Both the position numbers and the translations under genes were made by a program. Below, one piece after another: positions 1-8,218 of a stretch of DNA of 35,293 bases (positions are counted from its first letter, which is position 1; each line of letters begins with the position of its first letter). The DNA is from a virus. The stretch spans positions 1-35,293 of IMG/VR virus record IMGVR_UViG_3300030329_000267. One strand, 5' to 3'. Below the pieces are notes generated by a model. It did no database searches. It had not been told where the DNA came from and saw only the letters and a program-made list of their open reading frames with translations.

Positions 1-1
1 C

Positions 2-349
2 CTAGAGGCTCGCAAAAGTGATGAGTCTTTATTTAGAGAATGGGAACATAGTAGGTATGAGGTAGACCGCAGGGTACTTGAAACACATGGCTTAATAAAC
101 TTATCTGAAGATTATGCTGTAGACTTTGGAGAAGTGTCTTACCCTATGTCGCCCCAGGAAGAAAGGGCATGGCTTGATTGGAAGATGGCAAATGGCATAA
201 TGAGCAAGAAAGACCTACTGCTTTATTTTAACCCAGACATGACAGACGAAGAACTGCAGGCTAAATTAAATGAGGTAAGGGAAGAGGTAAGAACGGAAGC
301 AGAAGCAACACAGCCAACCTCTACATTTCAAAGAATACTAAATGCCTAA
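2..349 (+). CDS. Portal protein, C-terminal part (cut by the window edge)
   Basis: Open from base 2 with no start inside the window; 115 residues are visible. They match residues 336-450 of the complete portal at 31989-33344 with few changes, including LEARKSDESLFREWEH near the left end and SYPMSPQEERAWLDW. The portal is the dodecameric ring at the capsid vertex through which DNA is packaged. The MuF-like gene starts inside its last codons (ATG at 342), exactly as in the second copy. Codon choice differs from the right-hand copy throughout, so this is a diverged relative and not a sequencing duplicate. Confidence 0.88.
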   Translation, partial: LEARKSDESLFREWEHSRYEVDRRVLETHGLINLSEDYAVDFGEVSYPMSPQEERAWLDWKMANGIMSKKDLLLYFNPDMTDEELQAKLNEVREEVRTEAEATQPTSTFQRILNA

Positions 350-1031
350 TATCCAACCAGCTATTGACACATTCATGGCTGATATAACATTAATGGAAAA
401 GGGGTTTGACCAAGATATACGCAAGATGATAAAGCGTATGCAGGGTATGAGTGAAACGGAATTAATAAACACCATTAACCAGGCAAACTTTTTTCAGGAA
501 ATGGTAGATGCTGGGTATGGTGAAGCCCTAGATAAATTAGATGATGAGTATACTAGGGTATTACAAGCAGCAATAAAAGAAGCTAGAAAGAGAGGGATAG
601 AACCCCTAACTGGTGCAAGCATAGAAGGGCTTGAAACATTAAGGGATTTAGATTATAAAAGGTTATTGGGTAGGGCTGAAGCCCATGCTGATGATTTACG
701 CAGCATTTTATTCAGGGGTGTTTATGGTGGCAACTCTATACAAAGTATTTCAGCCGCATTAGAATCTACTACATTAGCAAGTCATCAATTAAATGTAGTG
801 GCTTACGATAGTTTAGCAATATTTGATGATACTGCTAGGTTCAAAGTATTTGAGGGGCAAGATGTAAGGTGGACATATATCGGTCCACAAGATGAAAGAA
901 CTAGGGACGCTTGTAAACAAACAAAAGCAGATGAACCTAAGAACGGCTATAAAGAAAAAGACATTCCAAGAGATACTCCTATCGGTGTTCGTGGCGGTTT
1001 TAATTGTAGACATAGTTGGATGGTAAGATGA
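342..1031 (+). CDS. MuF-like minor head protein (SPP1 gp7 / Mu gpF family)
   Basis: 229 residues. Proteins of this family sit inside the procapsid near the portal and help head morphogenesis or ejection. The N-terminal two thirds is helical (for example MIKRMQGMSETELI). The C-terminal third has the usual arrangement: RWTYIGPQDERTRDAC, then a segment rich in charged residues, then GGFNCRHSWMV, the conserved Cys-Arg-His ending of the family. It begins within the portal stop region and shares an ATGA overlap with the next gene at 1028. The second copy at 33334-34029 confirms its limits. No toxin or other C-terminal fusion is present. Confidence 0.8.
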   Translation: MPNIQPAIDTFMADITLMEKGFDQDIRKMIKRMQGMSETELINTINQANFFQEMVDAGYGEALDKLDDEYTRVLQAAIKEARKRGIEPLTGASIEGLETLRDLDYKRLLGRAEAHADDLRSILFRGVYGGNSIQSISAALESTTLASHQLNVVAYDSLAIFDDTARFKVFEGQDVRWTYIGPQDERTRDACKQTKADEPKNGYKEKDIPRDTPIGVRGGFNCRHSWMVR

Positions 1032-1498
1032 AGCCAGGGGACATACCAAAATTTAGAAAATGGGCAGAGCTTGGTGGTAAGCTGGTCACAAGAATTGTAG
1101 AGGATGCAGATAAAGGCATTAGTCAAGATCCAGATGGTAATAAGTTTCCGCCCTATAAAAAAAGCTATGCTGATAAAAAAAAGGCTGGCAAAGCAACACC
1201 AAAGGGTGTTAGAACCAATAGAAAAGTTCAGCCTGCAAATCTTAGGCTTACTGGTGAAATGCTTAATTCAATCAAAGCACAAAAGCCAACAAATGACAGC
1301 GTTGAAATAAATTATAGGTCTGGGCTAAAAGCACAAGGCAATGCAAACCCCCCTAAAAGATTAAAGAAAAAAAGAAGAAACATAATAGGGCTTAATGATA
1401 AGAACTGGGAATTTGCTAAAGACTTTATTGAAAAAGAAATTGATGATAGGATAATAAAGTTTTACAAAAAGAAAATAATAATTGATATAGATATATAA
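1028..1498 (+). CDS. Phage virion morphogenesis protein (Mu gpG-like)
   Basis: 156 residues, basic. MKPGDIPKFRKWAELGGKL followed by a Lys-rich loop and the motif LRLTGEMLNSIKA fits the family of head-tail joining or tail completion proteins that resemble Mu gpG. An upstream TTG at 1016 is in frame, but ATG at 1028 is preferred: it overlaps the MuF stop as ATGA, and the second copy (34026) has the same ATGA arrangement and aligns from this Met. The C-terminal part, FAKDFIEKEIDDRIIKFY, is nearly unchanged between copies. Confidence 0.7.
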   Translation: MKPGDIPKFRKWAELGGKLVTRIVEDADKGISQDPDGNKFPPYKKSYADKKKAGKATPKGVRTNRKVQPANLRLTGEMLNSIKAQKPTNDSVEINYRSGLKAQGNANPPKRLKKKRRNIIGLNDKNWEFAKDFIEKEIDDRIIKFYKKKIIIDIDI

Positions 1499-1565
1499 AT
1501 GCATTTACCCTATTTTAAAAAACTTGTTTTTATATTTAAATTAAATAAACAAAAAAGAGGACAGA

Positions 1566-2150
1566 ATGTCTGAAGAAACAAAATCCCAGAGTGCGGAAAC
1601 CCAACCCAAGCCGTATGTTGAACAGCCTGTGGTTGAAAAACAAACATCAACAGAGGTGGCAACTGATAGCCAGAATAACGACATAGAATTACCCGACTAT
1701 GGTCAGTTAGTACAAGAATCTAAAAAGTACAGGAAGAGGGCGCAGGAATCTGAAGCTAAACTAGCTAAGATGGAAAAACAGCGTGAAGCTGATAGGCAGA
1801 AGCAAATGGAAGAACAGAACCAATGGCAACAACTTGCAGAAGAAAGACAAGCAAAGTTGAATGAAATGGAACCCATTGTAGAAGCCTTTAAAAAAGATGA
1901 AGCTGACCAGCGTGAAAGGATCCTTGCAGATTTTGAAGAGAGCGATAGGGAACAATTTGGAAGTTTATCGCTTCCACAATTAAGAGCCTTACACTCTAAA
2001 TTAATTAATACAAATGATAGCGTACCTCCAACAAGTGGAACTCCAGCTAGGGCAGTCAATCCAAACAATAAAGATTGGACAAAGATGGATAGGACGGAAA
2101 GACAAGCTAATTGGAAAGACATTGTAAAGAGTTATGCTATGAATAAATAA
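1566..2150 (+). CDS. Capsid scaffold protein
   Basis: 194 residues, highly charged. A disordered acidic and Gln-rich N-terminus (to about residue 40) leads into ELPDYGQLVQESKKYRKRA, then a long predicted coiled coil with many Gln, Glu and Lys residues (about residues 50-125), and a short basic C-terminal region that would contact the coat protein. Size, composition and position directly before the MCP are those of phage scaffold proteins, which fill the procapsid and leave during maturation. The start has a GAGGAC sequence 5 bases upstream, conserved in the second copy. The 67-base gap before it (1499-1565) is AT-rich with no convincing promoter. Confidence 0.8.
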   Translation: MSEETKSQSAETQPKPYVEQPVVEKQTSTEVATDSQNNDIELPDYGQLVQESKKYRKRAQESEAKLAKMEKQREADRQKQMEEQNQWQQLAEERQAKLNEMEPIVEAFKKDEADQRERILADFEESDREQFGSLSLPQLRALHSKLINTNDSVPPTSGTPARAVNPNNKDWTKMDRTERQANWKDIVKSYAMNK

Positions 2151-2160
2151 GGAGCTTTAA

Positions 2161-3290
2161 ATGGCTAATTATTATGGATTTACAGGAGATGTCACACAGA
2201 AATCTGATGTTGATGTTTTCGTGCCTGAGCTAGATTTATGGCGTTTTCATAGGTAACTATGATTATTATTATTGAGGAATTAAGCGGGAAACCTAAGTGC
2301 AAAAGCATAAGGCAATCCGAACCGAAGGCTGTACTAAGTACAGTCAGGGGCAGAGCATAGCTGGTGAAAAGATATAATCCAGCCACGAGTCCTCAACTAC
2401 TTACTAAGTAGAAAAGATATGCCGATACTCCGTAGAAATGCGGAGATGTGAGATAAAAAACTCACTATAACATTTGATGGGCAGATGGTGTTTACAGATA
2501 TTTTGAGAAGGCATTAGTTTTAAAACCCTTTTTTGATGACTATTCAAGTTTAGTTCAAGGGCGTGGCGATGTCTTACACATTCCTACGGTTCAGGAAGTC
2601 TCTAGTGCTGATAAATCTGCAAATACAGCAGTTGAATACACAGCTAATGTGGAAACAGATATTGATCTAGCGATTGATCAACACGTGTACTCAGCTAAGT
2701 TGTTTGAGGACATAGCAATGGCGCAAAGTAATGAACAGCTTTTCGACAAATACACACAAAGTATGGCGTATGCTCTTGCTAAAGCTGTGGATACTAAAAT
2801 TGAAGCACTTCTTCAAACGATAGGAACAACACAAACATTAGCGGCTGACAATTCTATGTCAAATGCAGATGTTGAAACAGCATTAGGTACATTAATGTCT
2901 AATGATATTCCTGCTGATGAATGTGCTTTCTTTGTAAATCCACTTATCTATGCTGATTTACTTAACTCTAAAGCCTTTGTTACTAATAATTCTGGAGCAG
3001 GAGTTGGTTTTGGTAATGATAATGCTGTTATGCAGACTGGTCAAGTTGGAAGCCTTTTCGGTATTCCAGTTATGACAAGTTCTTTGATACCTACTACAAC
3101 AAGTACAGGAATTGAAGCGGCTTATCTAGTGCATAAAAGCGCTATAGCGGTAGCAGTTCAGCAAGATATTCGAGTACAAAGTGAATATGATGTATCATAT
3201 CTCGGCACAAAGGTAGTCGCCGATATAATCTACGGTGCAGTTATCACTACTTCAAATCATGTTAAAGGAATTGAGTTTCTTAATCCTTAA
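2161..3290 (+). CDS. Major capsid protein, intron-interrupted: join(2161..2231, 2477..3290)
   Basis: Exon 1 (2161-2231) encodes 23 codons plus two bases. Exon 2 starts at 2477. Joined, they give 294 residues reading VPEL-WADGVYRYFEKALVLKP across the junction. That matches the conserved PEIWS-type N-terminal motif of a common phage coat family with the HK97-like fold. Without splicing, exon 1 reads into the intron and stops at 2254-2256 after 31 residues. Exon 2 upstream of 2649 is open back to the splice site and has no good start of its own, so ATG 2649 is an internal Met. The coat protein builds the capsid shell. AAGGAG upstream of 2161 is a good ribosome binding site. A diverged second copy starts at 35150. 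Confidence 0.88.
2227..2304 (+). repeat. 78-bp exact repeat, left copy
   Basis: Bases 2227-2304 are identical to the last 78 bases of the window (35216-35293). The repeat covers the last 5 bases of MCP exon 1 and the first 73 bases of the intron. The base just before it differs (CCT versus CCG codon), and the exon upstream is diverged. Confidence 0.95.
2232..2476 (+). ncRNA. Group I self-splicing intron within the MCP gene
   Basis: A hand fold gives a complete core. P1: exon GAGCU (2227-2231) with GGC and following U residues at 2240-2246, one bulge, U2231.G2240 at the splice site. P2: 2247-2252/2257-2262 with a GUAA loop. P3: UUGAGGA 2272-2278/UCCUCAA 2390-2396. P4 and P5 lie in 2284-2319 (CGGG/UCCG, CCU...GG). 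P6a: CUGUAC/GUACAG. P7: GCAUA 2355-2359/UAUGC 2418-2422, covarying from the usual R and S elements. An extra stem is GCUGG 2360-2364/CCAGC 2379-2383. P8: 2397-2402/2406-2411. P9: 2428-2432/2441-2445. P9.2: 2448-2452/2461-2465. The intron ends in G2476. Exon 2 AUGGG can pair with 2235-2239 as P10. It has no ORF. The extra stem between P7 and P3' suggests subgroup IA. Confidence 0.9.
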
Positions 3291-3311
3291 ACCTGAAGAT
3301 GCAATAATTTT

Positions 3312-3333
3312 GGGGGCAATTTATTTTGCCTCC
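3312..3333 (+). terminator. Stem-loop after the capsid gene, possible partial terminator
   Basis: GGGGGCAA (3312-3319) pairs with UUGCCUCC (3326-3333), 8 bp with one G.U and a 6-base loop. It lies 22 bases after the MCP stop. No U-tract follows, so it is more likely to be a transcript-stabilising or processing hairpin, or a leaky terminator that tunes expression after the abundant coat gene, than a full terminator. Confidence 0.45.
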
Positions 3334-3353
3334 AAAGTTAGAAAGGAAAATTT

Positions 3354-3521
3354 ATGATAGTATTAAAAAAAGATAATCATTATGAACACACTACAGATGC
3401 CGATAAAGCGTCAAAAATGGTGCAAAATGGCTATAAAGTAGTCAAAGGCAGTAGTATGTTAGCTAAAACAAAAACAGCAGAAAAACCAAAGAAAAAGCCA
3501 TCGTCAAAAAAGAAAAAATAA
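3354..3521 (+). CDS. Small basic protein, function unknown (55 aa)
   Basis: Starts at an ATG with GAAAGGAAAA just upstream. The first 35 residues (MIVLKKDNHYEHTT...NGYKVVKG) look folded, and the last 15 are a Lys/Pro/Ser-rich tail ending KKKPSSKKKK. It follows the MCP directly, where small head accessory proteins are often found, but I do not recognise a family. The 57 bases after it hold only a 12-codon ORF and the next ribosome binding site. Confidence 0.65.
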   Translation: MIVLKKDNHYEHTTDADKASKMVQNGYKVVKGSSMLAKTKTAEKPKKKPSSKKKK

Positions 3522-3578
3522 TTCTTTAAATATGGCTCGTTCACGGTTTACCATTAACCTTAGAGATTAGGAGAATCA

Positions 3579-3863
3579 ATGGCAACTTCAAATTTACACC
3601 ACTATACAACCCAAGAAGCACAGAACCGTCTAGGTGGGGGCGGTTATGATTATGTAACAGACGCAACAGTTAATTCTCATACTTATGTAGCAATTCAAGC
3701 ACTTTCAGTAGATTGTGTTATTAGCGCAACAAGTGTTGATACGGATATCTGGGACAGTCTTTCAAGTGTAACTTTATTAGCAGGGCAGACTATTTATGGA
3801 GAATGGTCTGCCGTAACAGTAGCAAGTGGTGACTTTGCTATGGTATATAGGAAATCGAGTTAA
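3579..3863 (+). CDS. Small structural-type protein, unknown (94 aa)
   Basis: TTAGGAGAATCA precedes the ATG. The protein is Ser/Thr/Val/Ala-rich with alternating beta-type residues and a Gly run at 19-22 (LGGGGYDYV). It ends GQTIYGEWSAVTVASG...YRKSS. Such short beta proteins are frequent beside fibre genes in marine phages and may be virion decoration or fibre-base proteins; that role is inferred. It is followed two bases later by another small beta-rich gene and then the fibre. Confidence 0.7.
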   Translation: MATSNLHHYTTQEAQNRLGGGGYDYVTDATVNSHTYVAIQALSVDCVISATSVDTDIWDSLSSVTLLAGQTIYGEWSAVTVASGDFAMVYRKSS

Positions 3864-3865
3864 TT

Positions 3866-4210
3866 ATGGCAAAATTACATAAACGATCAGTACAAGAATC
3901 TTTAAATGCAACAGTAGGTGGAGAATGGAGTGTTAATTCAGTAGGAACGGCTGGATCAAGTGCAAGTACAGGTAATACAATACATTTAGCATTAGCAACT
4001 ATGACTTCTACATTAGGGGTGTATAGTGCAGTGGAGATTTATTTTAATTTTTCTACAACAACAACAGATGTTACTACTGGAAATGACTTAGTAATTCCAA
4101 AAAATACATTGACATTCGTTACCGTGCCAAGAGGGTTAGGCAATACAGTTTATTTTAATTATTTATCAACTACTACCACAACAGGGGCAGTAAAAACTGT
4201 GGAGATATAA
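3866..4210 (+). CDS. Thr-rich beta-structured protein, unknown (114 aa)
   Basis: Strongly Thr/Ser/Val-rich, with stretches such as FNFSTTTTDVTTGND and LSTTTTTGAVKTVEI, and no Cys. It starts MAKLHKRSVQESLNATVGGEW. Its stop abuts the fibre start at 4211, so the two are probably co-translated, which fits a fibre-base or capsid-surface protein. No named family is recognised. Confidence 0.7.
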   Translation: MAKLHKRSVQESLNATVGGEWSVNSVGTAGSSASTGNTIHLALATMTSTLGVYSAVEIYFNFSTTTTDVTTGNDLVIPKNTLTFVTVPRGLGNTVYFNYLSTTTTTGAVKTVEI

Positions 4211-7200
4211 ATGCAGAGTTCAATGTTAAAAGCAATCGTTGAAGATTTTGGCAACGGTGGAACAATAGATGGCGACTTAACTATTACTGGTGATTTACAA
4301 GTTAATGGAGGTGGCTCACTTAGCTTTGATGAAATAATAGAAGGTACTTCTGTAATAGATGTGACTGATACAGAAGCATTTCTTGTACGGAAGAACGGTG
4401 ATGGTGGTGACATATTCACAGTAGACACTACTAATTCATTAGTTAAATTTGGTGGAACATTAAAAGTTCTAAGTGATAGCAAGAGCATATATCTTGGTGC
4501 TGGTGATGATTTGAGATTAATCCACGATGGCAACCATTCATATATTGACCATGAAAATACTGGTTCTTTAAAAATTAGAAGTTTAGTTCATGGGGGAGAT
4601 ATTGTTTTCCATACTGAAGCAAGTGATGGTACCCAAAACACTACTGCATTAACTATTGACAGCGATGGTAATTCTACATTTGCTGGTATAGTAAAAGTAG
4701 ACCAAAACGCATCTACTGGCGAACACGCATTGCATATTGATTCAGAATCAACAAATTATCATAATATTTTCATTGAGGGGCCGGCAACAACAACTGCGGC
4801 AGTAATAAGAATTGATGGCGCATCTGCTTTGACTACTGGGCATTTATTTAATGCTAATATAACATCTACTGCAATGGCAACAACAGCAACAGATGGTGCT
4901 TTTAGAATTGACCATACTGGCAACACAACAAGTAATGTAAATAATTTAATGTATTTGCATAATAACCATGCAAGTTCTAGTGGAACTACTGTATTAAAGC
5001 TTGTACAAGATGCTAATGCTCCTGCTTTATATATCGACAATCAAGGAAATCAAGCCTCCATAGCAGTATCAAGTGATGATAATGTTTTTATATCTATGGA
5101 TACTACACAATCAAATGGTGATGAGTGGCAAATAATGAATGCAGTTGGAGGTACAACTTCTAATTTGCAATTTAAGAACGTAGACCAATCAAAAGTTGTG
5201 ATGTTGATGGAAGAAGATGGAAAGATTGGCATATCAAATACTGATCCAGACAGCTTACTCCACATTGGTGGAGCAAATCAAGGCGGTGCTGGAGCGGCTT
5301 TTAATGTAAGAAATGATAGTGGAGATGGAGCAAGGATATGGACAGGTGCAACTGGTGGTGGAAGAGCATTAATGGTTGGTCACTTACAAAGTAATGCAAG
5401 TTCACAATCTATATTTGAAGTTAAAAAAGGTAATGCAAGTAATGATGCGTATTCTGCTGAAATGTTTGTTGTTAAAACAGATAAGGCATATTTTAAAAAT
5501 GGGAATCTTGGAATAGGAACGACTAGTCCAGCAAGTGCCGCTGGTGCAAATGCTTTAGATATAGTAGATACAAATACAAGTTCAGCAACACAAGGAGCTT
5601 CATTGAAACTTGGTTCTAATGATGGCGCAGTTATGGGAGCTGGGCATAGAATGGGTGTAATTGAATTTGCTGGTGCTGAAGATGGCGGTGGTACTATGGT
5701 TGGGGGTGCAAGGATTGATGCTTTGGCTGTTGATGCGTTTACTGCTACTGGTACTTATGACCATAATTCAAAATTACGTTTTTCAGTTCAAAGTGGAGTA
5801 TCTGGTACTGACCAATTAGCTGTTCCAGTAATGATTTTAGACGCTGACTCCCGAATCTCACTTAGTAATAATGATGATGGTTCTAATAATACAATATTTG
5901 GTAAAAATGCTGGAGATTCAGATGGAGCTGGAGATGAAAATGTATTTGTGGGAGAATTAGCTGGCGGAACTGGTACTCAAACTGATAATGCAGATGGAAA
6001 CACAGGAGTAGGATATAATTCTTTGACTGACCTTACTTCTGGAAGTCAAAATACAGCTATTGGGGGACACTCGGCTGATGATATTACTTCTGGTGGATAT
6101 AATACGGCAGTTGGAAAATCTGCACTTGCAACTTTGACTACTGGAAGTAATAATGTAGTGGTAGGTAGAGCAACATTTTCAACTGCGGCTGATGATGAAG
6201 CACATAATATTGCCATTGGTAATAGTGCATTAGGAAACGCTAAACAAGATGGTACAGTAAGTGCTACCAATAGAGAATTGAAACACAATGTCGCTATTGG
6301 TCAAGATGCTCTATTAGGAGGTACTTTATCATCAACCAATCACCTTGAATACAATATAGCAATCGGTTCTTATGCCCTTGATGCTACAAGTTCATATAGT
6401 AAAACTGGAACGATAGCCATTGGACATCAATCTTTGAGTGCGTGTACTTCTGGACAGAGGAACGTGGCTCTTGGACACCAGTCAGGAATGACTCTTACAT
6501 CAGCCGATGAAAATATCGCTATTGGATATGAAACAATGAAAACGCATTTAACTGGTTCTAAAAATGTAGCGATTGGACACCAAGTAATGCTTGACACAGA
6601 CGCTGGGACTACGAGTCAGTCTTCTTCTGAGAATGTATTTATAGGTTATCAAGTGGCTTCTGGAACATGGACAGATGCGGCTTGTAATCATAATGTTGGA
6701 ATAGGCAATGATGTAATGAGAGGTGCGTTAGATGGAGCAACTCAAAATGTAGCGGTTGGAAGTGAGGCTTTAGTAGCTCTTACCACAGGAGATGGAAATG
6801 TTGCTTTAGGATATAAGGCTCTTGAGGATGTTAATACTGGAGGCAGTAACGTTGCTATTGGAAATGCGACTGCGATAAACCTGACAAGCGGAACTGATAA
6901 CATAGCAATAGGAACAAACTGTTTATATAATTCTACCGATGTAGATAAAGCAGTAATTATTGGAAAAAATGCTGGTAATGGTGCTTTGGATAGTGGAGCA
7001 GATGGGGTAATAGGCATTGGCTTTGAGGCACTGACTGCCTGTACATCCGGGACTGGGAATATCGCCATCGGATACGAAGCAGGAAAGGCGATTACCACAG
7101 GAGAATATTCAACAGTTATAGGATATCAGGCTCTAAAAACTGCAACAGTTACTGCTGGTCAAGATGAGCATACAGCAGTTGGTTATCAAGCATTAAAAGA

Positions 7201-8218
7201 TTGTAACGGAGATAGAAATACAGCAGTCGGTGCGGGTGCGATGAGTGGAGTAGACAATTCTGATAATTGTGTTGCAGTAGGGGCATATGCTCTTCAAAGT
7301 GGAGGAACTTCAGACGATGGTATAGATGGTACTGTAGCCATTGGGGATTCTTCTTTGAATAGTCTCACTACAGGTAGTGGAACGACTGCGGTGGGTAAGG
7401 CTACAGGTTTGTATCTCACGACAGGAGATTATAATACAGCGATTGGATTTGAGGCATTATACACAGAAGATGCAGGGGGTGGAAATACTGCCGTTGGATA
7501 CAGAGCATTGAAAGTTTGTAATAATGATACTGGTGGAAACACAGCAGTGGGTAAAGGTGCTCTATTGGCTACTACATCTGGAAATAACAATACAGCCGTA
7601 GGTCTTGGTGCAGGAGACAGTTTACAATCTGGGACTAATAATGTTTTTATTGGGAGAAATTCTCAAGCAAGTGCAGTAGGAGGAACAAACCAAGTTGTAA
7701 TAGGTGGAATTGATACAGGAGGCATCGGTGATAATTATGCAGTAATTGGCAATAGCGATACAACAAGATTGTATGCCGCTGAAGATGTTGGTGCTACATT
7801 ATATGCTGGAAGTGCCACAGTGCAAACTTCTGATGAAAGAATAAAAGAAGATATTAAAGATTCATCTCTTGGATTGAACTTTATCAATCAGTTAAGAGCT
7901 GTTGAATATAAGAAACGACAGCCTGCTGATTACGATGAGAGCCTGAAGAAAGAAATGAACTGGTATAAGAAGGACAAAAAACCACGAGTTTTAGATGAAT
8001 TGGATAAAAATAAATCAAGAACAGGATTTATAGCTCAAGAGGTTGGTAGAGTGTTAAAAGATATTGGTTTTGATGACAATAACGATATTGTTGAAATTGA
8101 CGAAAGCAATACTCAACAGATGATTTCTTATTCAAAATTAGTATCACCATTAGTAAAAGCAGTGCAAGAATTATCTGCGAAAGTAGAAGAATTAGAATCA
8201 AAACTAAAGGATAAATAA
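4211..8218 (+). CDS. Long fibre/spike protein with YadA-head-like repeats and C-terminal S74 chaperone
   Basis: 1335 residues, the largest gene here. Residues 1-150 carry beta-helix-like motifs common in marine phage fibres (TIDGDLTITGDLQVNG; IYLGAGDDLRLIHDG). About residues 560-1165 are many N-x-A-[IV]-G repeats like the YadA trimeric head. The C-terminus is a Peptidase_S74 intramolecular chaperone: TSDERIKEDI with Ser1207 and Lys1212 as the likely self-cleavage dyad, LNFINQLRAVEYK, then SPLVKAVQELSAKVEELE as trimeric coiled coil. In this family the chaperone trimerises the fibre and then cuts itself off. Position right after the MCP, before the neck genes, is unusual for a tail fibre, so a capsid fibre is possible. 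GGAG lies 6 bases before the ATG. Confidence 0.85.
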   Translation: MQSSMLKAIVEDFGNGGTIDGDLTITGDLQVNGGGSLSFDEIIEGTSVIDVTDTEAFLVRKNGDGGDIFTVDTTNSLVKFGGTLKVLSDSKSIYLGAGDDLRLIHDGNHSYIDHENTGSLKIRSLVHGGDIVFHTEASDGTQNTTALTIDSDGNSTFAGIVKVDQNASTGEHALHIDSESTNYHNIFIEGPATTTAAVIRIDGASALTTGHLFNANITSTAMATTATDGAFRIDHTGNTTSNVNNLMYLHNNHASSSGTTVLKLVQDANAPALYIDNQGNQASIAVSSDDNVFISMDTTQSNGDEWQIMNAVGGTTSNLQFKNVDQSKVVMLMEEDGKIGISNTDPDSLLHIGGANQGGAGAAFNVRNDSGDGARIWTGATGGGRALMVGHLQSNASSQSIFEVKKGNASNDAYSAEMFVVKTDKAYFKNGNLGIGTTSPASAAGANALDIVDTNTSSATQGASLKLGSNDGAVMGAGHRMGVIEFAGAEDGGGTMVGGARIDALAVDAFTATGTYDHNSKLRFSVQSGVSGTDQLAVPVMILDADSRISLSNNDDGSNNTIFGKNAGDSDGAGDENVFVGELAGGTGTQTDNADGNTGVGYNSLTDLTSGSQNTAIGGHSADDITSGGYNTAVGKSALATLTTGSNNVVVGRATFSTAADDEAHNIAIGNSALGNAKQDGTVSATNRELKHNVAIGQDALLGGTLSSTNHLEYNIAIGSYALDATSSYSKTGTIAIGHQSLSACTSGQRNVALGHQSGMTLTSADENIAIGYETMKTHLTGSKNVAIGHQVMLDTDAGTTSQSSSENVFIGYQVASGTWTDAACNHNVGIGNDVMRGALDGATQNVAVGSEALVALTTGDGNVALGYKALEDVNTGGSNVAIGNATAINLTSGTDNIAIGTNCLYNSTDVDKAVIIGKNAGNGALDSGADGVIGIGFEALTACTSGTGNIAIGYEAGKAITTGEYSTVIGYQALKTATVTAGQDEHTAVGYQALKDCNGDRNTAVGAGAMSGVDNSDNCVAVGAYALQSGGTSDDGIDGTVAIGDSSLNSLTTGSGTTAVGKATGLYLTTGDYNTAIGFEALYTEDAGGGNTAVGYRALKVCNNDTGGNTAVGKGALLATTSGNNNTAVGLGAGDSLQSGTNNVFIGRNSQASAVGGTNQVVIGGIDTGGIGDNYAVIGNSDTTRLYAAEDVGATLYAGSATVQTSDERIKEDIKDSSLGLNFINQLRAVEYKKRQPADYDESLKKEMNWYKKDKKPRVLDELDKNKSRTGFIAQEVGRVLKDIGFDDNNDIVEIDESNTQQMISYSKLVSPLVKAVQELSAKVEELESKLKDK
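5880..7710 (+). repeat. YadA-head-like repeat array within the fibre gene
   Basis: The encoded protein shows roughly 20 or more short units built on N-[TVI]-A-[IV]-G followed by a small helix-like stretch (for example NTAVGKSALATLTTG, NVALGHQSGMTLTS, NTAIGFEALYTEDA). At DNA level the recurring pieces are GC[TA]ATTGG-like, not exact. Such arrays change length by recombination, which can alter fibre length and host range. Confidence 0.8.

Larger units (their letters stand above)
1..2304 (+). repeat. Left copy of a duplicated, diverged head module (portal end to MCP intron)
   Basis: This block has the same gene order, overlaps and spacing as about 32993-35293: portal end, MuF-like, gpG-like, scaffold, MCP exon 1 and the start of a group I intron. 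The proteins are clearly homologous, but third codon positions differ widely. The last 78 bases (2227-2304) are identical to 35216-35293. The distance between matching portal codons is about 33 kb, a plausible unit genome length. Confidence 0.9.

Noticed and set aside
1703-2122. Long minus-strand open frame opposite the scaffold gene, and similar ones at 4159-4533, 6742-7098 and 9223-9645
   Set aside because: They are complements of strongly supported + strand genes. Composition is unnatural (Ser/Leu/Cys-rich mirrors), they lack ribosome binding sites, and all genuine genes here point one way.
2367-2380. AAGATATAATCC as the intron's S element
   Set aside because: It lies before the 3' strand of P3 and inside the GCUGG/CCAGC stem. 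The copy at 2412-2422 pairs perfectly with GCAUA and has the right order relative to P8, so the first is a decoy.
2232-2476. Group II intron or inserted IS element in the capsid gene
   Set aside because: No domain V/VI-type sequence, GUGYG start or terminal inverted repeats; the group I core pairs completely.
2649-3290. Capsid gene starting at ATG 2649
   Set aside because: The frame is open and coat-like back to 2477, no ribosome binding site precedes 2649, and splicing gives a full-length N-terminus.
3532-3570. 12-codon ORF just before the 3579 gene
   Set aside because: Too short to support, no ribosome binding site; its end merely overlaps the AGGAG of the next gene.
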